Translations under genes and position numbers: made by a program | Source of the DNA: an uncultured Myxococcales bacterium | GTDB taxonomy: Bacteria > Myxococcota_A > UBA9042 | Length of the DNA stretch: 64,000 nt | Direction of reading: 5' to 3' | Assembly (NCBI GenBank): GCA_903883645.1 | Contig: CAISBR010000021.1 | Location: 115,819-179,818 of the forward strand | Notes under the pieces: generated by a model | Told to the model about the DNA's origin: nothing | What the model saw: only the letters and a program-made list of their open reading frames with translations | The model's database searches: none | Part shown: piece after piece, positions 50,948 through 60,321 of the stretch | Layout of the letters: each line of letters starts with the position of its first letter | Position numbering within the stretch: position 1 is the stretch's first letter

Positions 50948-51991
50948 ATGCGCGCCGTTCCCCTCAGCCAAATTCGCGGACATCGCCTGCAGGTGCGGGC
51001 CCTGCAACAGGTCATCACGGGTGGCCGCATGGGCCACGCCTACTTGTTCGAGGGAACCGACGCAGTGGGCAAGCGCACGCTTGCGTGGTCGGTCTTGGCG
51101 CGGCTGGCGTGTTGGAGCGAGACGCCCGGCGACGCTTGTGGGCTCTGTCGCTCGTGCAGGGCGCTGCAACGCGGCGACCATCCCGACCTCGTGCAACTCG
51201 AGCGCGACGGCACCTTTATTAAGATCGACCAGGTGCGCGAAGCGACGGCGCGGCTCAAGTTCGAGCCGGTGCTGGGCAAGATCAAGGGCGTGCTGATCGA
51301 CGGCGCGGAAGGCTTGAAAGAAGAGGCGGCGAACGCGCTGCTCAAGACCCTAGAAGAGCCGCCGCCCAATACGGTTTTTTTCTTGGTTACGTCGCGGCCG
51401 CAGCTTTTGTTGCCCACCATTCGCTCGCGCTGTCAGGTGCTGCGCTTTGGCGAGCTGGCGTCGGCCGACCTAGCGACGCTGCTGCAGCACGAGGGGCACG
51501 ACCCAGATGCGGCCCTGGCGGCAGCGGCCCTGGCCGAGGGGTCGCTTACCGCCGCGCGCGCCCTGTGTGACCCCGACAAGCTGCGTATCATCGACGCAAT
51601 TGCGGAGTTCGCCTTTGAATTGGGCAGCCACACGCCGGCGCAAGCGGGTGGCTGGACGGAGCGTCTGGCGGGGATCCTGAACGGCGAGCAGCCTGGTGAG
51701 GCCGCAGGACGGGCCGATTTTGGCCGCAGCGAGCTGCTCTTGGCGGTCGATGCGCTGCGGGCGGCCCTGCGGGATGCCATGCTGGTGGCGTGCGGTCATG
51801 ACCCCGCGGGCTTGCCCCACGCGCGTCACGCGGCGGCGATGCGGGCGATGGCGGCGCGCTGTGATCCCGATCAAATTGCCAAGGTTCTAAGGCTTTGCGA
51901 GTCGACCGAGGGTCGCATGAACCTGAATTTAGGCGCGCGCATGGCCTGGACCGAGCTCGCGGTCGAGTCGTCGCGCCTGCTCGGTAGCTAG
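50948..51991 (+). CDS. holB: DNA polymerase III delta-prime subunit
   Basis: 347 residues from ATG 50948. This clamp-loader subunit helps to open the beta clamp and place it on primed DNA. Seen are the start P-L-S-Q-I-R-G-H-R-L-Q-V-R-A-L-Q, a P-loop-like G-T-D-A-V-G-K-R-T-L-A, the zinc-module Cys residues (C-W then C-G-L-C-R-S-C), K-T-L-E-E-P-P-P-N-T-V-F-F-L and the sensor/SRC motif R-S-R-C-Q. Delta-prime is usually unable to hydrolyse ATP. The longer in-frame start at 50822 is rejected because it adds no family-like sequence. No ribosome-binding site is obvious. The clamp-loader assignment rests on these motifs and length; a DnaX (tau/gamma) identity is unlikely given the size. Confidence 0.92.
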   Translation: MRAVPLSQIRGHRLQVRALQQVITGGRMGHAYLFEGTDAVGKRTLAWSVLARLACWSETPGDACGLCRSCRALQRGDHPDLVQLERDGTFIKIDQVREATARLKFEPVLGKIKGVLIDGAEGLKEEAANALLKTLEEPPPNTVFFLVTSRPQLLLPTIRSRCQVLRFGELASADLATLLQHEGHDPDAALAAAALAEGSLTAARALCDPDKLRIIDAIAEFAFELGSHTPAQAGGWTERLAGILNGEQPGEAAGRADFGRSELLLAVDALRAALRDAMLVACGHDPAGLPHARHAAAMRAMAARCDPDQIAKVLRLCESTEGRMNLNLGARMAWTELAVESSRLLGS

Positions 51992-52108
51992 CGCCAAGGC
52001 CACGCGACCCCAGCGGGCCAACCCGGCGCACTAGCACGGGTTGCGTCGTCGCTCGCAGAACTGCACACTAAACGGCGAGTCGGCTTGGGCCGGGGCGCGA
52101 GAGTCGTG

Positions 52109-55100
52109 ATGAAATCGCTATGTGCACGAATTGGGCTTGCTTGGCGCGGGCTATGGCTGGCGGCGTTGTTGGCTCTGGTTGCCGTTGGCTGCGGCACCGA
52201 CGAAATCTTGGTGGGCGGCCAGGCCGCAGCCGACAGCAGTAAAACTGGTGATCAGCTTGGGCTTTCGGATGCCGCCGGCGAGGATGGCGCGTCCCTGGCG
52301 GATGCCCAAGTGCCCGACCTGGTGGGAGCGGACGCAGTCGCGGATGGGGAGCCGGATAGCCCGTTGCCGCCCGATGCCCAGGTTGATGTGCCGCCCGACA
52401 CGGGCCCTGCGTGCAAGCCCGACCACTGCCAAATTGGTACGGACTGCCTGGCTAACGGCAGCAAACACCCAGAAAACAACTGCTTGCGCTGCAATGTGCT
52501 GGCCGACCGCTACCAATGGAGTGCCTACGACGGCGGCAGCGACGGCAAGGGCGCGTGCGACGACGGCGACAGTTGCACCACCGGCGACCACTGCCAGGCG
52601 GGCAGTTGCACCGGTGCCGGCAAGGTCTGCGACGACGGCAACCCCTGTACCAACGACGGCTGTGATCTAGCGCAAGGCTGCACCAGTACAGCGAATTCGC
52701 AGCCATGCAGCGACGGCAACCCGTGCACTTTGGGCGACGCCTGCACCGCCACGGTGTGCGGGCCCGGCAGCGTGACCAAGACCTGCGACGACGGCGACTT
52801 GTGTACCGACGACAGCTGCGACCCGGCGCAAGGCTGCGTCGCCCTGGCTAATGCGGCCACCTGCGACGACGGCGAGGTCTGTACTGCCCAAGATCATTGC
52901 CAAAATGGTAAGTGTGCCGGCGGCGCTCCAGCCGATTGCGACGACCAAGACGTCTGCACGATCGATGCTTGTGCGCCAAAGGTCGGCTGTAGCCACACCT
53001 CGATCGCCGACCTATGCACCGACGATAACCCTTGCACAGACCAGAGTTGCGACAAGGTCAAGGGCTGCATCTTCCCCTTTAACACCCAGCCGTGCGACGA
53101 CAAAAGCGCCTGCACCGCCGCCGACACGTGCAGCCAAGGCCTCTGCGTAGGTAGCGCGATTCCGTTTGATGACGGTAACTTGTGCACGGACGACAGCTGC
53201 GATCCGGCCATCGGCCCGCTGCACTTGCCCAACACGCTGGGGTGCGACGACGGCAATGTCTGCACACTCGACGACACCTGCGGCCTTGCGGCGTGCCAGC
53301 CCGGCACGGGCAAGAAAGTGTGTGATGACGGCAATGTATGCACCGACGACGGCTGCGAGCCCAAGGATGGCTGCTTTGCCAAGAACAACACCGCAACCTG
53401 CGAAGACGGCACGGTCTGCACCACCGGCGATGTCTGCGGCGACGGCAAGTGCGCGGGTATCGCCATTTCGTGCGACGACAAGAACGACTGCACTACCGAT
53501 TCGTGCGACGCCAAGCTGGGTTGCAAGCACGATCTGATCGTGTCGAATGCGTGCCGCCCGGTGATCGAGGTTGAGTATCCGCCGCGCGCCGCCACGATTC
53601 AGCAGCCGGCGCCAACGGTTACGGTCAAAGGCTCGGTCAAGTCGGGCGCGGGGCCGATTACCACCTTTACGCTGAACGGGCAGAATGTGGCGGTGGGTGT
53701 CAATGGCCTGTTTTCGCAGGATATTACCTCAAAAGTTGGCGGCAACGCGCTGGTGTTTGTGGCGCAAGACAGCTTTGGGAGTCAGAAGCAGCGGGTGCAG
53801 TCCTACCTGTGGTCGACTACGTATGCCAAGCCGGTCAAGGCGTCGCCGGGCACGGGTATGGTCGACCCCGGCATGGCGTTTTGGCTGAGCCAGCAGATCA
53901 TCGACGACGGTGACCACAGCCTGCCGCCCAACGACTTGGCGACGATCTTTGAGCTCGCGATCCAGAGCATGAAGCTCAGTACGTTGATTACTAATCCGAT
54001 TTACTCGGCCAATGGCAGCAATGTGAGCCTGAATAACCTGAAGTACGACCCGGCGCAGGTCACGCTCAAGTCGAAGCCAGGCGGGCTGGGGCTTTTCGCC
54101 ACCATGAAGAATGTGTCGGGGGATCTGTCGGGTTCGGCCAAGGTTTGCGTGCTGATATGTGTGAGCATTCCGGTCAATGGCAAGCTGACCATGAGCAGTA
54201 TCGATATCGCGACCGACGTGGCCCTGAGCGTCAAGCCGGACCACACGCTGCAGACCAAGATGCAGAACACCGCGGTAACGCTAAATAATATGAGCGTGAC
54301 GCTGAGCAACGGCGTCTTGAACTTCTTGATCGGCTTTATCGTCAATGGGGTGTTGAACTCGTTTAAGCCGCAGCTCGAAAAGACCTTTGCCGATCAGGTG
54401 GTTGCGACCCTTGAGCCGCAGCTGTCGGGTGCCCTGGGGGCGCTCGCGCTCAATGCCAGCTTTGATATCAGCAAGCTCGACGGCTCGGGCAACAAGGTGT
54501 CGCTGACCTTGCAGAGCGATTTCAGTAGCGTACAAGCGGACACGCCGGGCATTGCCTTCTTGGAGCGGGCGCGTGTGACGACCGACAAAGCCACGCCGTA
54601 CGACAACTTGGGCGTGCCGGCGCGAATTGGCTGCGGCAAGACCGCGCAGACTATGGTGATCTTGAAGAAGGACCCGCTCGAGCTGGTGGTCGCCGACGAC
54701 ACATTTAACCAGATCCTGTACGGCACCTGGCTGGGCGGGCTGTTCGAATTCCCGGTGCCGGCGTCGATGCTCGGCAACGTGGACCTGGGGCAATACGGCG
54801 TAACGGAACTAAATATGAAAATTTCGGCGATGCTCGCGCCAACCATGGACGACTGCGGTGCCAAGGGCGAGCTCGATGCGTTTCTGGGTGACTTCCGCAT
54901 CGATGCGACCATGAAGCTGATGGGTCAGCCGATGGACGTGGTGGTTTATGCAACGTTTACTTCGGGTATCGACATCAAGGCCACCGGCAGTGCGCTGGGG
55001 ATTGCGCTGACGCAGCTGAAGTCGAGCGCGCTGCAAGTCGATGTCAAGCAAGACAATTTGGTTGGGTCGGAGGCTGTGCTGCAAAAGCTGATTGGCGACA

Positions 55101-55279
55101 CGCTGCTGAACGGTTTGGTCGGGCAGCTGGGGGGTAACGCCTTGGGAAGCTTCCCGATTCCGTCGATTGACCTGAGCAAGGCGCTGCCGAGTCTGCCGCC
55201 GGGCACCGGACTCGCCATCAACCCCAAGAACGTGACGCGCGTGCAGGGCAACACTGTCGTGGGAGGCAACCTCAAATGA
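52109..55279 (+). CDS. Cys-rich lipoprotein with TULIP/BPI-like lipid-binding domain
   Basis: 1056 residues from ATG 52109. The signal ends in lipobox V-A-V-G-C (Cys28). An Asp/Ala-rich spacer (about 35-100) precedes tandem Cys-rich repeats (about 100-480) of the C-D-D-G-x-x-C-T-x-x-x-x-C type. Residues about 482-570 resemble a small beta-sandwich of the glucodextranase-B or Ig-like kind (V-T-V-K-G-S-V, then T-L-N-G-Q-N-V-A-V-G-V-N-G-L-F). The remaining about 480 residues look like a BPI/LBP/TULIP tubular lipid-binding protein: long amphipathic strands, a leucine-rich helix region (L-N-F-L-I-G-F-I-V-N-G-V-L-N) and V-V-A-D-D-T-F-N-Q-I-L-Y-G-T-W-L-G-G-L-F, close to the hallmark of BPI C-terminal halves. 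The likely role is binding lipid at or outside the outer membrane. It overlaps the next gene by four bases. Confidence 0.85.
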   Translation: MKSLCARIGLAWRGLWLAALLALVAVGCGTDEILVGGQAAADSSKTGDQLGLSDAAGEDGASLADAQVPDLVGADAVADGEPDSPLPPDAQVDVPPDTGPACKPDHCQIGTDCLANGSKHPENNCLRCNVLADRYQWSAYDGGSDGKGACDDGDSCTTGDHCQAGSCTGAGKVCDDGNPCTNDGCDLAQGCTSTANSQPCSDGNPCTLGDACTATVCGPGSVTKTCDDGDLCTDDSCDPAQGCVALANAATCDDGEVCTAQDHCQNGKCAGGAPADCDDQDVCTIDACAPKVGCSHTSIADLCTDDNPCTDQSCDKVKGCIFPFNTQPCDDKSACTAADTCSQGLCVGSAIPFDDGNLCTDDSCDPAIGPLHLPNTLGCDDGNVCTLDDTCGLAACQPGTGKKVCDDGNVCTDDGCEPKDGCFAKNNTATCEDGTVCTTGDVCGDGKCAGIAISCDDKNDCTTDSCDAKLGCKHDLIVSNACRPVIEVEYPPRAATIQQPAPTVTVKGSVKSGAGPITTFTLNGQNVAVGVNGLFSQDITSKVGGNALVFVAQDSFGSQKQRVQSYLWSTTYAKPVKASPGTGMVDPGMAFWLSQQIIDDGDHSLPPNDLATIFELAIQSMKLSTLITNPIYSANGSNVSLNNLKYDPAQVTLKSKPGGLGLFATMKNVSGDLSGSAKVCVLICVSIPVNGKLTMSSIDIATDVALSVKPDHTLQTKMQNTAVTLNNMSVTLSNGVLNFLIGFIVNGVLNSFKPQLEKTFADQVVATLEPQLSGALGALALNASFDISKLDGSGNKVSLTLQSDFSSVQADTPGIAFLERARVTTDKATPYDNLGVPARIGCGKTAQTMVILKKDPLELVVADDTFNQILYGTWLGGLFEFPVPASMLGNVDLGQYGVTELNMKISAMLAPTMDDCGAKGELDAFLGDFRIDATMKLMGQPMDVVVYATFTSGIDIKATGSALGIALTQLKSSALQVDVKQDNLVGSEAVLQKLIGDTLLNGLVGQLGGNALGSFPIPSIDLSKALPSLPPGTGLAINPKNVTRVQGNTVVGGNLK

Positions 55280-57348
55280 TCAAGCGTGTTGCAGCACTAT
55301 GTGCGCTGGCATTGCTCTGGGGCTGTGGCTCGGATGGCGGCGACACGACGCTTACGAGTGGCACCACCGGCCAAGATGGCGGCGGCGATGCGGTCTTGGC
55401 CGATGCCGAAAGTGACGCGGGCGTCGATGCTGCCGTGGGGCCGGATGATGCGGCGACGGATGTGCAAGTAGGCGATTCTGCGACAGATGCGGCTATTGAA
55501 GACACGCTGGCGCCCGATGTGCAATCCGCCGATGTGCAATCCGCCGATGTGCCGCCGCCGGAGTGTACGGCCGCCGAAAAGCTGGCCTGCGACGATGGCC
55601 TCAGCTGCACCACCGACACATGCAGCATCGAGTGGGCTACCGCGGTCTGTAGCTGGATCCTGAACAAAGACGTGTGCTTGATCGGCGGAGTGTGCCGCAA
55701 GTCGGGCGAAGCGCAACCCGGCGCGGCCTGTTCGCAGTGCTTGCCCGCCACCGCCACCAGCACCTGGTCTGAAGCGCCCGACGGCACGGCGTGCGACGAC
55801 GGCGATCTGTGTACCTGGAATGGGGTATGCAAAACAGCTGAAGGCAAACAGACTTGCGTGTCGCAGGCCGTAGTGTGCGACGACCAGAACCCGTGCACCA
55901 GCGACTTATGTGACAAGAAGGTGGGCTGCACCTACCCTCTCGACGACGGCAAGGTCTGCGACGACAGCGACGCCTGCACCGCCAAAGATGCGTGCTTGGG
56001 CGGCAAGTGCTTGGGCGGCAAGGTGATCTGCGACGACGGCAACCCTTGCACCGCCGACGCCTGCGACTTGGCCACGGGCTGCACCTACACCGACAATCAG
56101 CTACCCTGCAGCGACGGCGATGCGTGCACTACAGGCGACGTATGTGCCAATGGCGCCTGCGAAAAGGGCGGTGCGAGCGACTGCGACGACGGCAACTCGT
56201 GCACCATCGATGTGTGCAATAGCGGCGCCGGCTGCTACCACCTGCCGCTGCAAAGCCCTTGCTGCATTGGGCAAACCTCGATCTGCGACGACAACAACGC
56301 GTGCACGACAGACAACTGCGACCCCAAGACCTCGGGCTGCGGCCACACGCCCAACACCATCGCCTGCGAAGACGGTAGCCAATGCACCAGCGGCGACGCG
56401 TGCGCAGAGACCAAGTGCTTGCCTGGCAAAGATAAAGTTTGCAACGACAACAACCCGTGCACCGCCGACGCCTGCTCGCCGACCGCCGGTTGCGTGTTCT
56501 CGCCCACCAGCGGCGCCAGCTGTGACGACGGCAATGCCTGTACAAACAACGATGTATGCGCCCAAGGCGCGTGCAAGGGCAGCGGGCAATGCGCGTGCAC
56601 GCCCACGTTCTCGGCCCAGGCGCAAAAGATTACGTCGCTTTTGATCGGCAGCGGCGGCAAGATCGGCGAGGGCTTAGATTTGGATGAAAATACCAAGACT
56701 TGCGCCCCCACGCCCAGTTGCAGCGACGGCATCAACAACGCCCTGGGCGCGCTGGCGGGCGTGGCGAACAGTTCGCTCGACAAGGCGGTCAAAGACGGCA
56801 GTGTGTCGTTTGTGCTTGAGTTCAAAGACTTTAAGCAAGGCCCCATCAATCTGGCGCTGTATACGGCCAAGCTCGACCCGGCCAATGCCGCGTGCGATCC
56901 GCAGCTTGCGACCTGTATCTGGCAGGTTGACCCCAAGATGCTCGACAGCAAGTGCATGGCGAGCGTGCTGCTGCCGGGTACGCTGGCGGGCGACCAGCTG
57001 ATTGCCGGCGGCAAGGGTACGAACTTTCCGTTCTCGCTGCCGGTCAATGGCCAGGACCTCAAGATCACCATCTACGGCGCGCGGTTGCAGGGCAAGGTGG
57101 TGTTCGCCGGCGACAAGGTGGTGTCGATGACCGGCATCTTGGCCGGCTCGGTGCCCAAGGCGAGCTTGCTGTCGGCGATCGATGCGCTGCCCGACGGTGG
57201 CTCGATTCCCAAGGATACGCTCAAGGGGATTGTGGCGAGCCTGGTGCAGACCGACATGGACTCGGACGGCGATGGCGTGTTGGACGCCGCGTCGATTGGT
57301 TTGAAATTGCAGGGGATTGCCGGGTCGATTAGCGGCGTAATTCCCTAG
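55276..57348 (+). CDS. Cys-rich lipoprotein, partner of the TULIP protein
   Basis: 690 residues. The ATG overlaps the previous stop (ATGA), so translation is coupled. The signal ends in lipobox L-L-W-G-C (Cys17). An Asp/Ala-rich spacer (about 20-95) includes a duplicated D-V-Q-S-A unit. Residues about 95-440 are Cys-rich repeats like those of its neighbour. The last about 250 residues are an unassigned, mostly beta domain with a few Cys and a Ca-binding-like loop (D-M-D-S-D-G-D-G-V-L-D) near residue 660. The pair of genes shares anchor, spacer and stalk but differs in the tip domain. Function unknown; inferred surface role with the upstream TULIP protein. Confidence 0.87.
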   Translation: MIKRVAALCALALLWGCGSDGGDTTLTSGTTGQDGGGDAVLADAESDAGVDAAVGPDDAATDVQVGDSATDAAIEDTLAPDVQSADVQSADVPPPECTAAEKLACDDGLSCTTDTCSIEWATAVCSWILNKDVCLIGGVCRKSGEAQPGAACSQCLPATATSTWSEAPDGTACDDGDLCTWNGVCKTAEGKQTCVSQAVVCDDQNPCTSDLCDKKVGCTYPLDDGKVCDDSDACTAKDACLGGKCLGGKVICDDGNPCTADACDLATGCTYTDNQLPCSDGDACTTGDVCANGACEKGGASDCDDGNSCTIDVCNSGAGCYHLPLQSPCCIGQTSICDDNNACTTDNCDPKTSGCGHTPNTIACEDGSQCTSGDACAETKCLPGKDKVCNDNNPCTADACSPTAGCVFSPTSGASCDDGNACTNNDVCAQGACKGSGQCACTPTFSAQAQKITSLLIGSGGKIGEGLDLDENTKTCAPTPSCSDGINNALGALAGVANSSLDKAVKDGSVSFVLEFKDFKQGPINLALYTAKLDPANAACDPQLATCIWQVDPKMLDSKCMASVLLPGTLAGDQLIAGGKGTNFPFSLPVNGQDLKITIYGARLQGKVVFAGDKVVSMTGILAGSVPKASLLSAIDALPDGGSIPKDTLKGIVASLVQTDMDSDGDGVLDAASIGLKLQGIAGSISGVIP
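55516..55551 (+). repeat. Tandem 15-base repeat inside coding spacer
   Basis: GATGTGCAATCCGCC occurs twice back to back (55516-55530, 55531-55545), followed by a partial third copy GATGTG. It encodes D-V-Q-S-A twice in the Asp/Ala-rich spacer. Confidence 0.9.
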
Positions 57349-57405
57349 CGAGTGCGGCCCAGTGGCCAAGAGCCCGGCCTTGTGGCGCGGCACACTCGCC
57401 GGCGT

Positions 57406-58866
57406 ATGGGGCGTTGCATCCAACCATACTTCTACAAGTACTTGACTCTACTGCTGGTCTTGCCGGTGCTGATGAGTTGCGCCTCGCTGGCGGGCCGGCA
57501 GCAGGTGATCGCCATCGACTCGCCCGAGCACGGCCTGCAGGTTCGTAGTGAAGACGGGCAGTTGCTGGGTACCACGCCCTTGTTTGCCCCGGTCAAGCGG
57601 CAGCGTCACCAGGTGCTTCGGGTGGGGACGAGGGGGCAAAATGTGGCGATTCTTTGTGATTATCGGCCACTGTCGTCGATGCTGCCGAATGCGGTGCTGG
57701 CCTCGCTAGCGACTCAGGCTGGCCTGCTGCCTATGGCGGCGCTTTTCGCTCTGGGCAACGGCACCGACTTGCTCACCGGGGCCGCCTTTGATTGCCCCGA
57801 TGCGGTCGTGCTGCCGGCCGAAAGTACCGAAATAGCTAGCGATACGCCGCCGAGCTGCCGCACGCTGCTGGTGGCCCCTCCGCTCCACCACGACCCGGGC
57901 GTGTCGCGCGACCTGGCGGAGCGCTGGTGGCAACAGCATCACCACGAATTTCGGTGCGATTGCCGCGTCGACCCCGACCAAGCCGAGGCGCTGCTGCGCC
58001 GCCAGGGTATCAGCAACGAGCGGGGTTTGGACCCGCCCAACCACCGGCGCCAGCTACTGAATCAGCTTGGTTGGCGCAGTGGTGCCACCCATGTGGCGGT
58101 GCTAGAGACCAAGCTTGACGGCGACGCGGTGCTCATTACGCCGGCGCTGTGGAGCTTGTTTTCTTTGCAGAAACAGCTGGACGACCCGATGGCGTTCGAC
58201 TTGCAGCTGCGCAGGCAACCGCGGTGGCGGCGGGCGCTGGCGTGGCTGGGCCGCCACATGAGCGTGCTGCCCGACAGCGTTGGCTACGCGCCTACTGGAA
58301 AAACCTTTGATTTTATCGGAGTAGATGGCCATCAAGTCGCGGGAGTCACCCTGACGCCGTCGAGTGTGCCGGCGCTGCTTGGCAACTGGTCGCTGCTGTC
58401 GGTCGAGCATCCGGGCGCGTTTCGGCCGTGGGACTTGAGTTGGGACTTGGGGCCGCGCGTGCTGCTTGGCTATGGTGCCGTAGATGTGCAAGTCGTTGCA
58501 GCTAAAGAGGTGTTTCGAAGGTCCGTGCGCTTGCTGGACCTGGGTGGGCTCTATGGCGCCACCGGCACGGCCCACACTCCGGTCGGCGCGCTGTCGCTGT
58601 TTGCGGGCCTGGGTTGGGCTCCGACCTGGCATTGGGCCCAGGGGCATTATGTCGGTTTCGCGGCACCCGTTGTCGCGTCGGTCAGCGCCGCGTACACAGC
58701 CTTTGCCACTGAAAACCTATTCTTGCGTGCCGAGGCGTCGTCGTTTGAGAGCCAAAGCCCCAGCGCGCGCGGCGACGGTTACGGCCTGTGGCGGTGGACC
58801 ACGGTGAGCTTTACGCTGGGCTGGTATGCGCCCGAGTGGCGCTCGCGGCTGCGCAGCCTGTGGTAG
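57406..58866 (+). CDS. Lipoprotein of the TULIP operon, PEGA-like N-terminus
   Basis: 486 residues from ATG 57406. The signal ends in lipobox V-L-M-S-C (Cys25). Residues about 33-75 resemble a PEGA unit (I-D-S-P-E-H-G-L-Q-V then G-Q-L-L-G-T-T-P-L-F-A-P-V). The middle part, about 80-310, has no recognised family. The last about 120 residues alternate polar and hydrophobic residues in several strands (L-S-L-F-A-G-L-G-W, F-L-R-A-E-A-S, V-S-F-T-L-G-W-Y), as in small outer-membrane barrels or edge strands. It lies 57 bases after the second Cys-rich gene, same direction, likely co-transcribed. Function unknown. ATG 57406 fits the signal peptide; earlier in-frame starts only add a polar extension. 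Confidence 0.78.
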   Translation: MGRCIQPYFYKYLTLLLVLPVLMSCASLAGRQQVIAIDSPEHGLQVRSEDGQLLGTTPLFAPVKRQRHQVLRVGTRGQNVAILCDYRPLSSMLPNAVLASLATQAGLLPMAALFALGNGTDLLTGAAFDCPDAVVLPAESTEIASDTPPSCRTLLVAPPLHHDPGVSRDLAERWWQQHHHEFRCDCRVDPDQAEALLRRQGISNERGLDPPNHRRQLLNQLGWRSGATHVAVLETKLDGDAVLITPALWSLFSLQKQLDDPMAFDLQLRRQPRWRRALAWLGRHMSVLPDSVGYAPTGKTFDFIGVDGHQVAGVTLTPSSVPALLGNWSLLSVEHPGAFRPWDLSWDLGPRVLLGYGAVDVQVVAAKEVFRRSVRLLDLGGLYGATGTAHTPVGALSLFAGLGWAPTWHWAQGHYVGFAAPVVASVSAAYTAFATENLFLRAEASSFESQSPSARGDGYGLWRWTTVSFTLGWYAPEWRSRLRSLW

Positions 58867-58867
58867 T

Positions 58868-58883
58868 TCGCATTTCTATGCGA
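58868..58883. terminator. Hairpin just after a stop codon, possible terminator
   Basis: TCGCAT (58868-58873) pairs perfectly with ATGCGA (58878-58883) around the loop TTCT, one base after the stop codon at 58864-58866. There is no T tract, so termination would depend on other factors. The converging gene ends at 58965. Confidence 0.35.
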
Positions 58884-58964
58884 GCCGGCAAGCGCAGGTG
58901 GGGTCGCGCGGCCGGCCACTTGCGCGGGGCGCGGCCACAGGGCCAAATCCTACTCGGACTGCGC

Positions 58965-60269
58965 CTAACCCAATGAATCCAGGAACTCCACGATCAGCTC
59001 GTTCGCCGCGCCGCGATCAGGCAGACTGCCCATCATGCCGTACATGGCGGCCTCGCCTTCGCTTGACGGTGGCAGCCCGCGGACCTCTTCGGTCGCAGCG
59101 CGCAGATCGGTAAGAAAAGCTTGGACATGCGCCACATGGGCCGCCGTAATCATGGCGTGCAAGGCGGGCGGCGACTGCTGGCGGTCGAGATTCCAGCCGC
59201 GGGCCTGCATCGCGTCGCCCAGGCGGTAGGTGTCGCCTGCGTCGAAGCAAAATGCGAATACGGTGGCCACCGGTGCGCCAAGTACCCGCATCCCGGGGAT
59301 CGCCGCGATTCCGGCTTGGATGGCGAGGGCGGCGTCGAGGCTCTGGCGGGCCAAGCGCAAGTAGCCGGCTTCGCCCAAGAAATGCAGCACGGCCCATGCC
59401 GCCGCAATTGGGCCGCCCGGCCGCGTACCCGCCGCTGACGGCGAACCCCACAGACCGCCCGGCCAGTCGGCATAGCCCATGAACTGGTGGCGGCGCAGCT
59501 CGCGGGTGCGGTACAAAATCACCGACGCACCCTTGGCCGTGTAGCCGTACTTATGGAGATCACACGAGATGGATGTCACTCCGGGCACCGCAAGGTTCCA
59601 CGGCGGCAGTGGGTGCCCCAGCCTTTCGACAAAGGGCAGAATCATGCCGCCCAGGCAGGCGTCGACATGGCACAAAATGCCTGCCTCTTGGGCCAGTTGC
59701 GCCAGTTCGTCGATGGGGTCGATCACGCCGTGCGGATAGGCAAACGACGAGCCGACCACCAAGATCGTGTTGCTGGTCAACAGCTTGCGGGTCGCGACCA
59801 CATCGGCGCGATAGTCCGTCCCGACCGGCACCACGATCGCGCGAACCCCTAAGTAATGCGCGGCCTTATGAAATGCCGGATGCACGGTTGCCGGCACCAA
59901 CATCTCGGGCGCCGTCACCTCGGGCCGCTCTATACGGGCCCAGTCGCGGGCCGTTTTGACCGCCATCAGAATCGACTCGGTGCCACCCGACGTCATTGTG
60001 CCCACCGCGCGCGTGTCACCTAGCAATTCAGAAGCAATCGCCAGGACTTCTGTCTCCATGCGCCGCAGAGAAGGAAACGCCATGGGGTTGAGCGCGTTCT
60101 CGGCAAACAGCTTGAGAAACGCCGCCTCGGCCACGGCCTTGACCTCTTCGCCGGCGTAGTAGACCAGGCTGAAGGTGCGGCCTGCGCGCCAATTTGCATC
60201 ATTTTCTCGATAGTTATCGATCGTGCCAAGGACCTGATCGCGGGTCCAGCCGTGTTGGGGCAAATGCAT
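58965..60269 (-). CDS. PLP-dependent lyase resembling sphingosine-1-phosphate lyase
   Basis: 434 residues, PLP fold type I, group II decarboxylase-like. The pattern G-T-M-T-S-G-G-T-E-S-I near residue 90 and C-D-L-H-K-Y-G-Y near 234-241 (the Lys holds the cofactor) match sphingosine-1-phosphate lyase and its bacterial relatives more closely than glutamate decarboxylase. The enzyme splits long-chain base phosphates into a fatty aldehyde and phosphoethanolamine. If it acts that way here, the organism may make or degrade sphingolipids, as some Bacteroidota and delta-proteobacteria do. No membrane anchor is predicted, unlike the eukaryotic enzyme. It lies 52 bases downstream of the metzincin gene in the same direction. 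Substrate unproven. Confidence 0.85.
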   Translation of the reverse strand: MHLPQHGWTRDQVLGTIDNYRENDANWRAGRTFSLVYYAGEEVKAVAEAAFLKLFAENALNPMAFPSLRRMETEVLAIASELLGDTRAVGTMTSGGTESILMAVKTARDWARIERPEVTAPEMLVPATVHPAFHKAAHYLGVRAIVVPVGTDYRADVVATRKLLTSNTILVVGSSFAYPHGVIDPIDELAQLAQEAGILCHVDACLGGMILPFVERLGHPLPPWNLAVPGVTSISCDLHKYGYTAKGASVILYRTRELRRHQFMGYADWPGGLWGSPSAAGTRPGGPIAAAWAVLHFLGEAGYLRLARQSLDAALAIQAGIAAIPGMRVLGAPVATVFAFCFDAGDTYRLGDAMQARGWNLDRQQSPPALHAMITAAHVAHVQAFLTDLRAATEEVRGLPPSSEGEAAMYGMMGSLPDRGAANELIVEFLDSLG

Positions 60270-60321
60270 GGTAGTTCCTCTGGCCCCGTTTCCGGGTCAA
60301 ACATTGTTCGAATCTAGGCGG

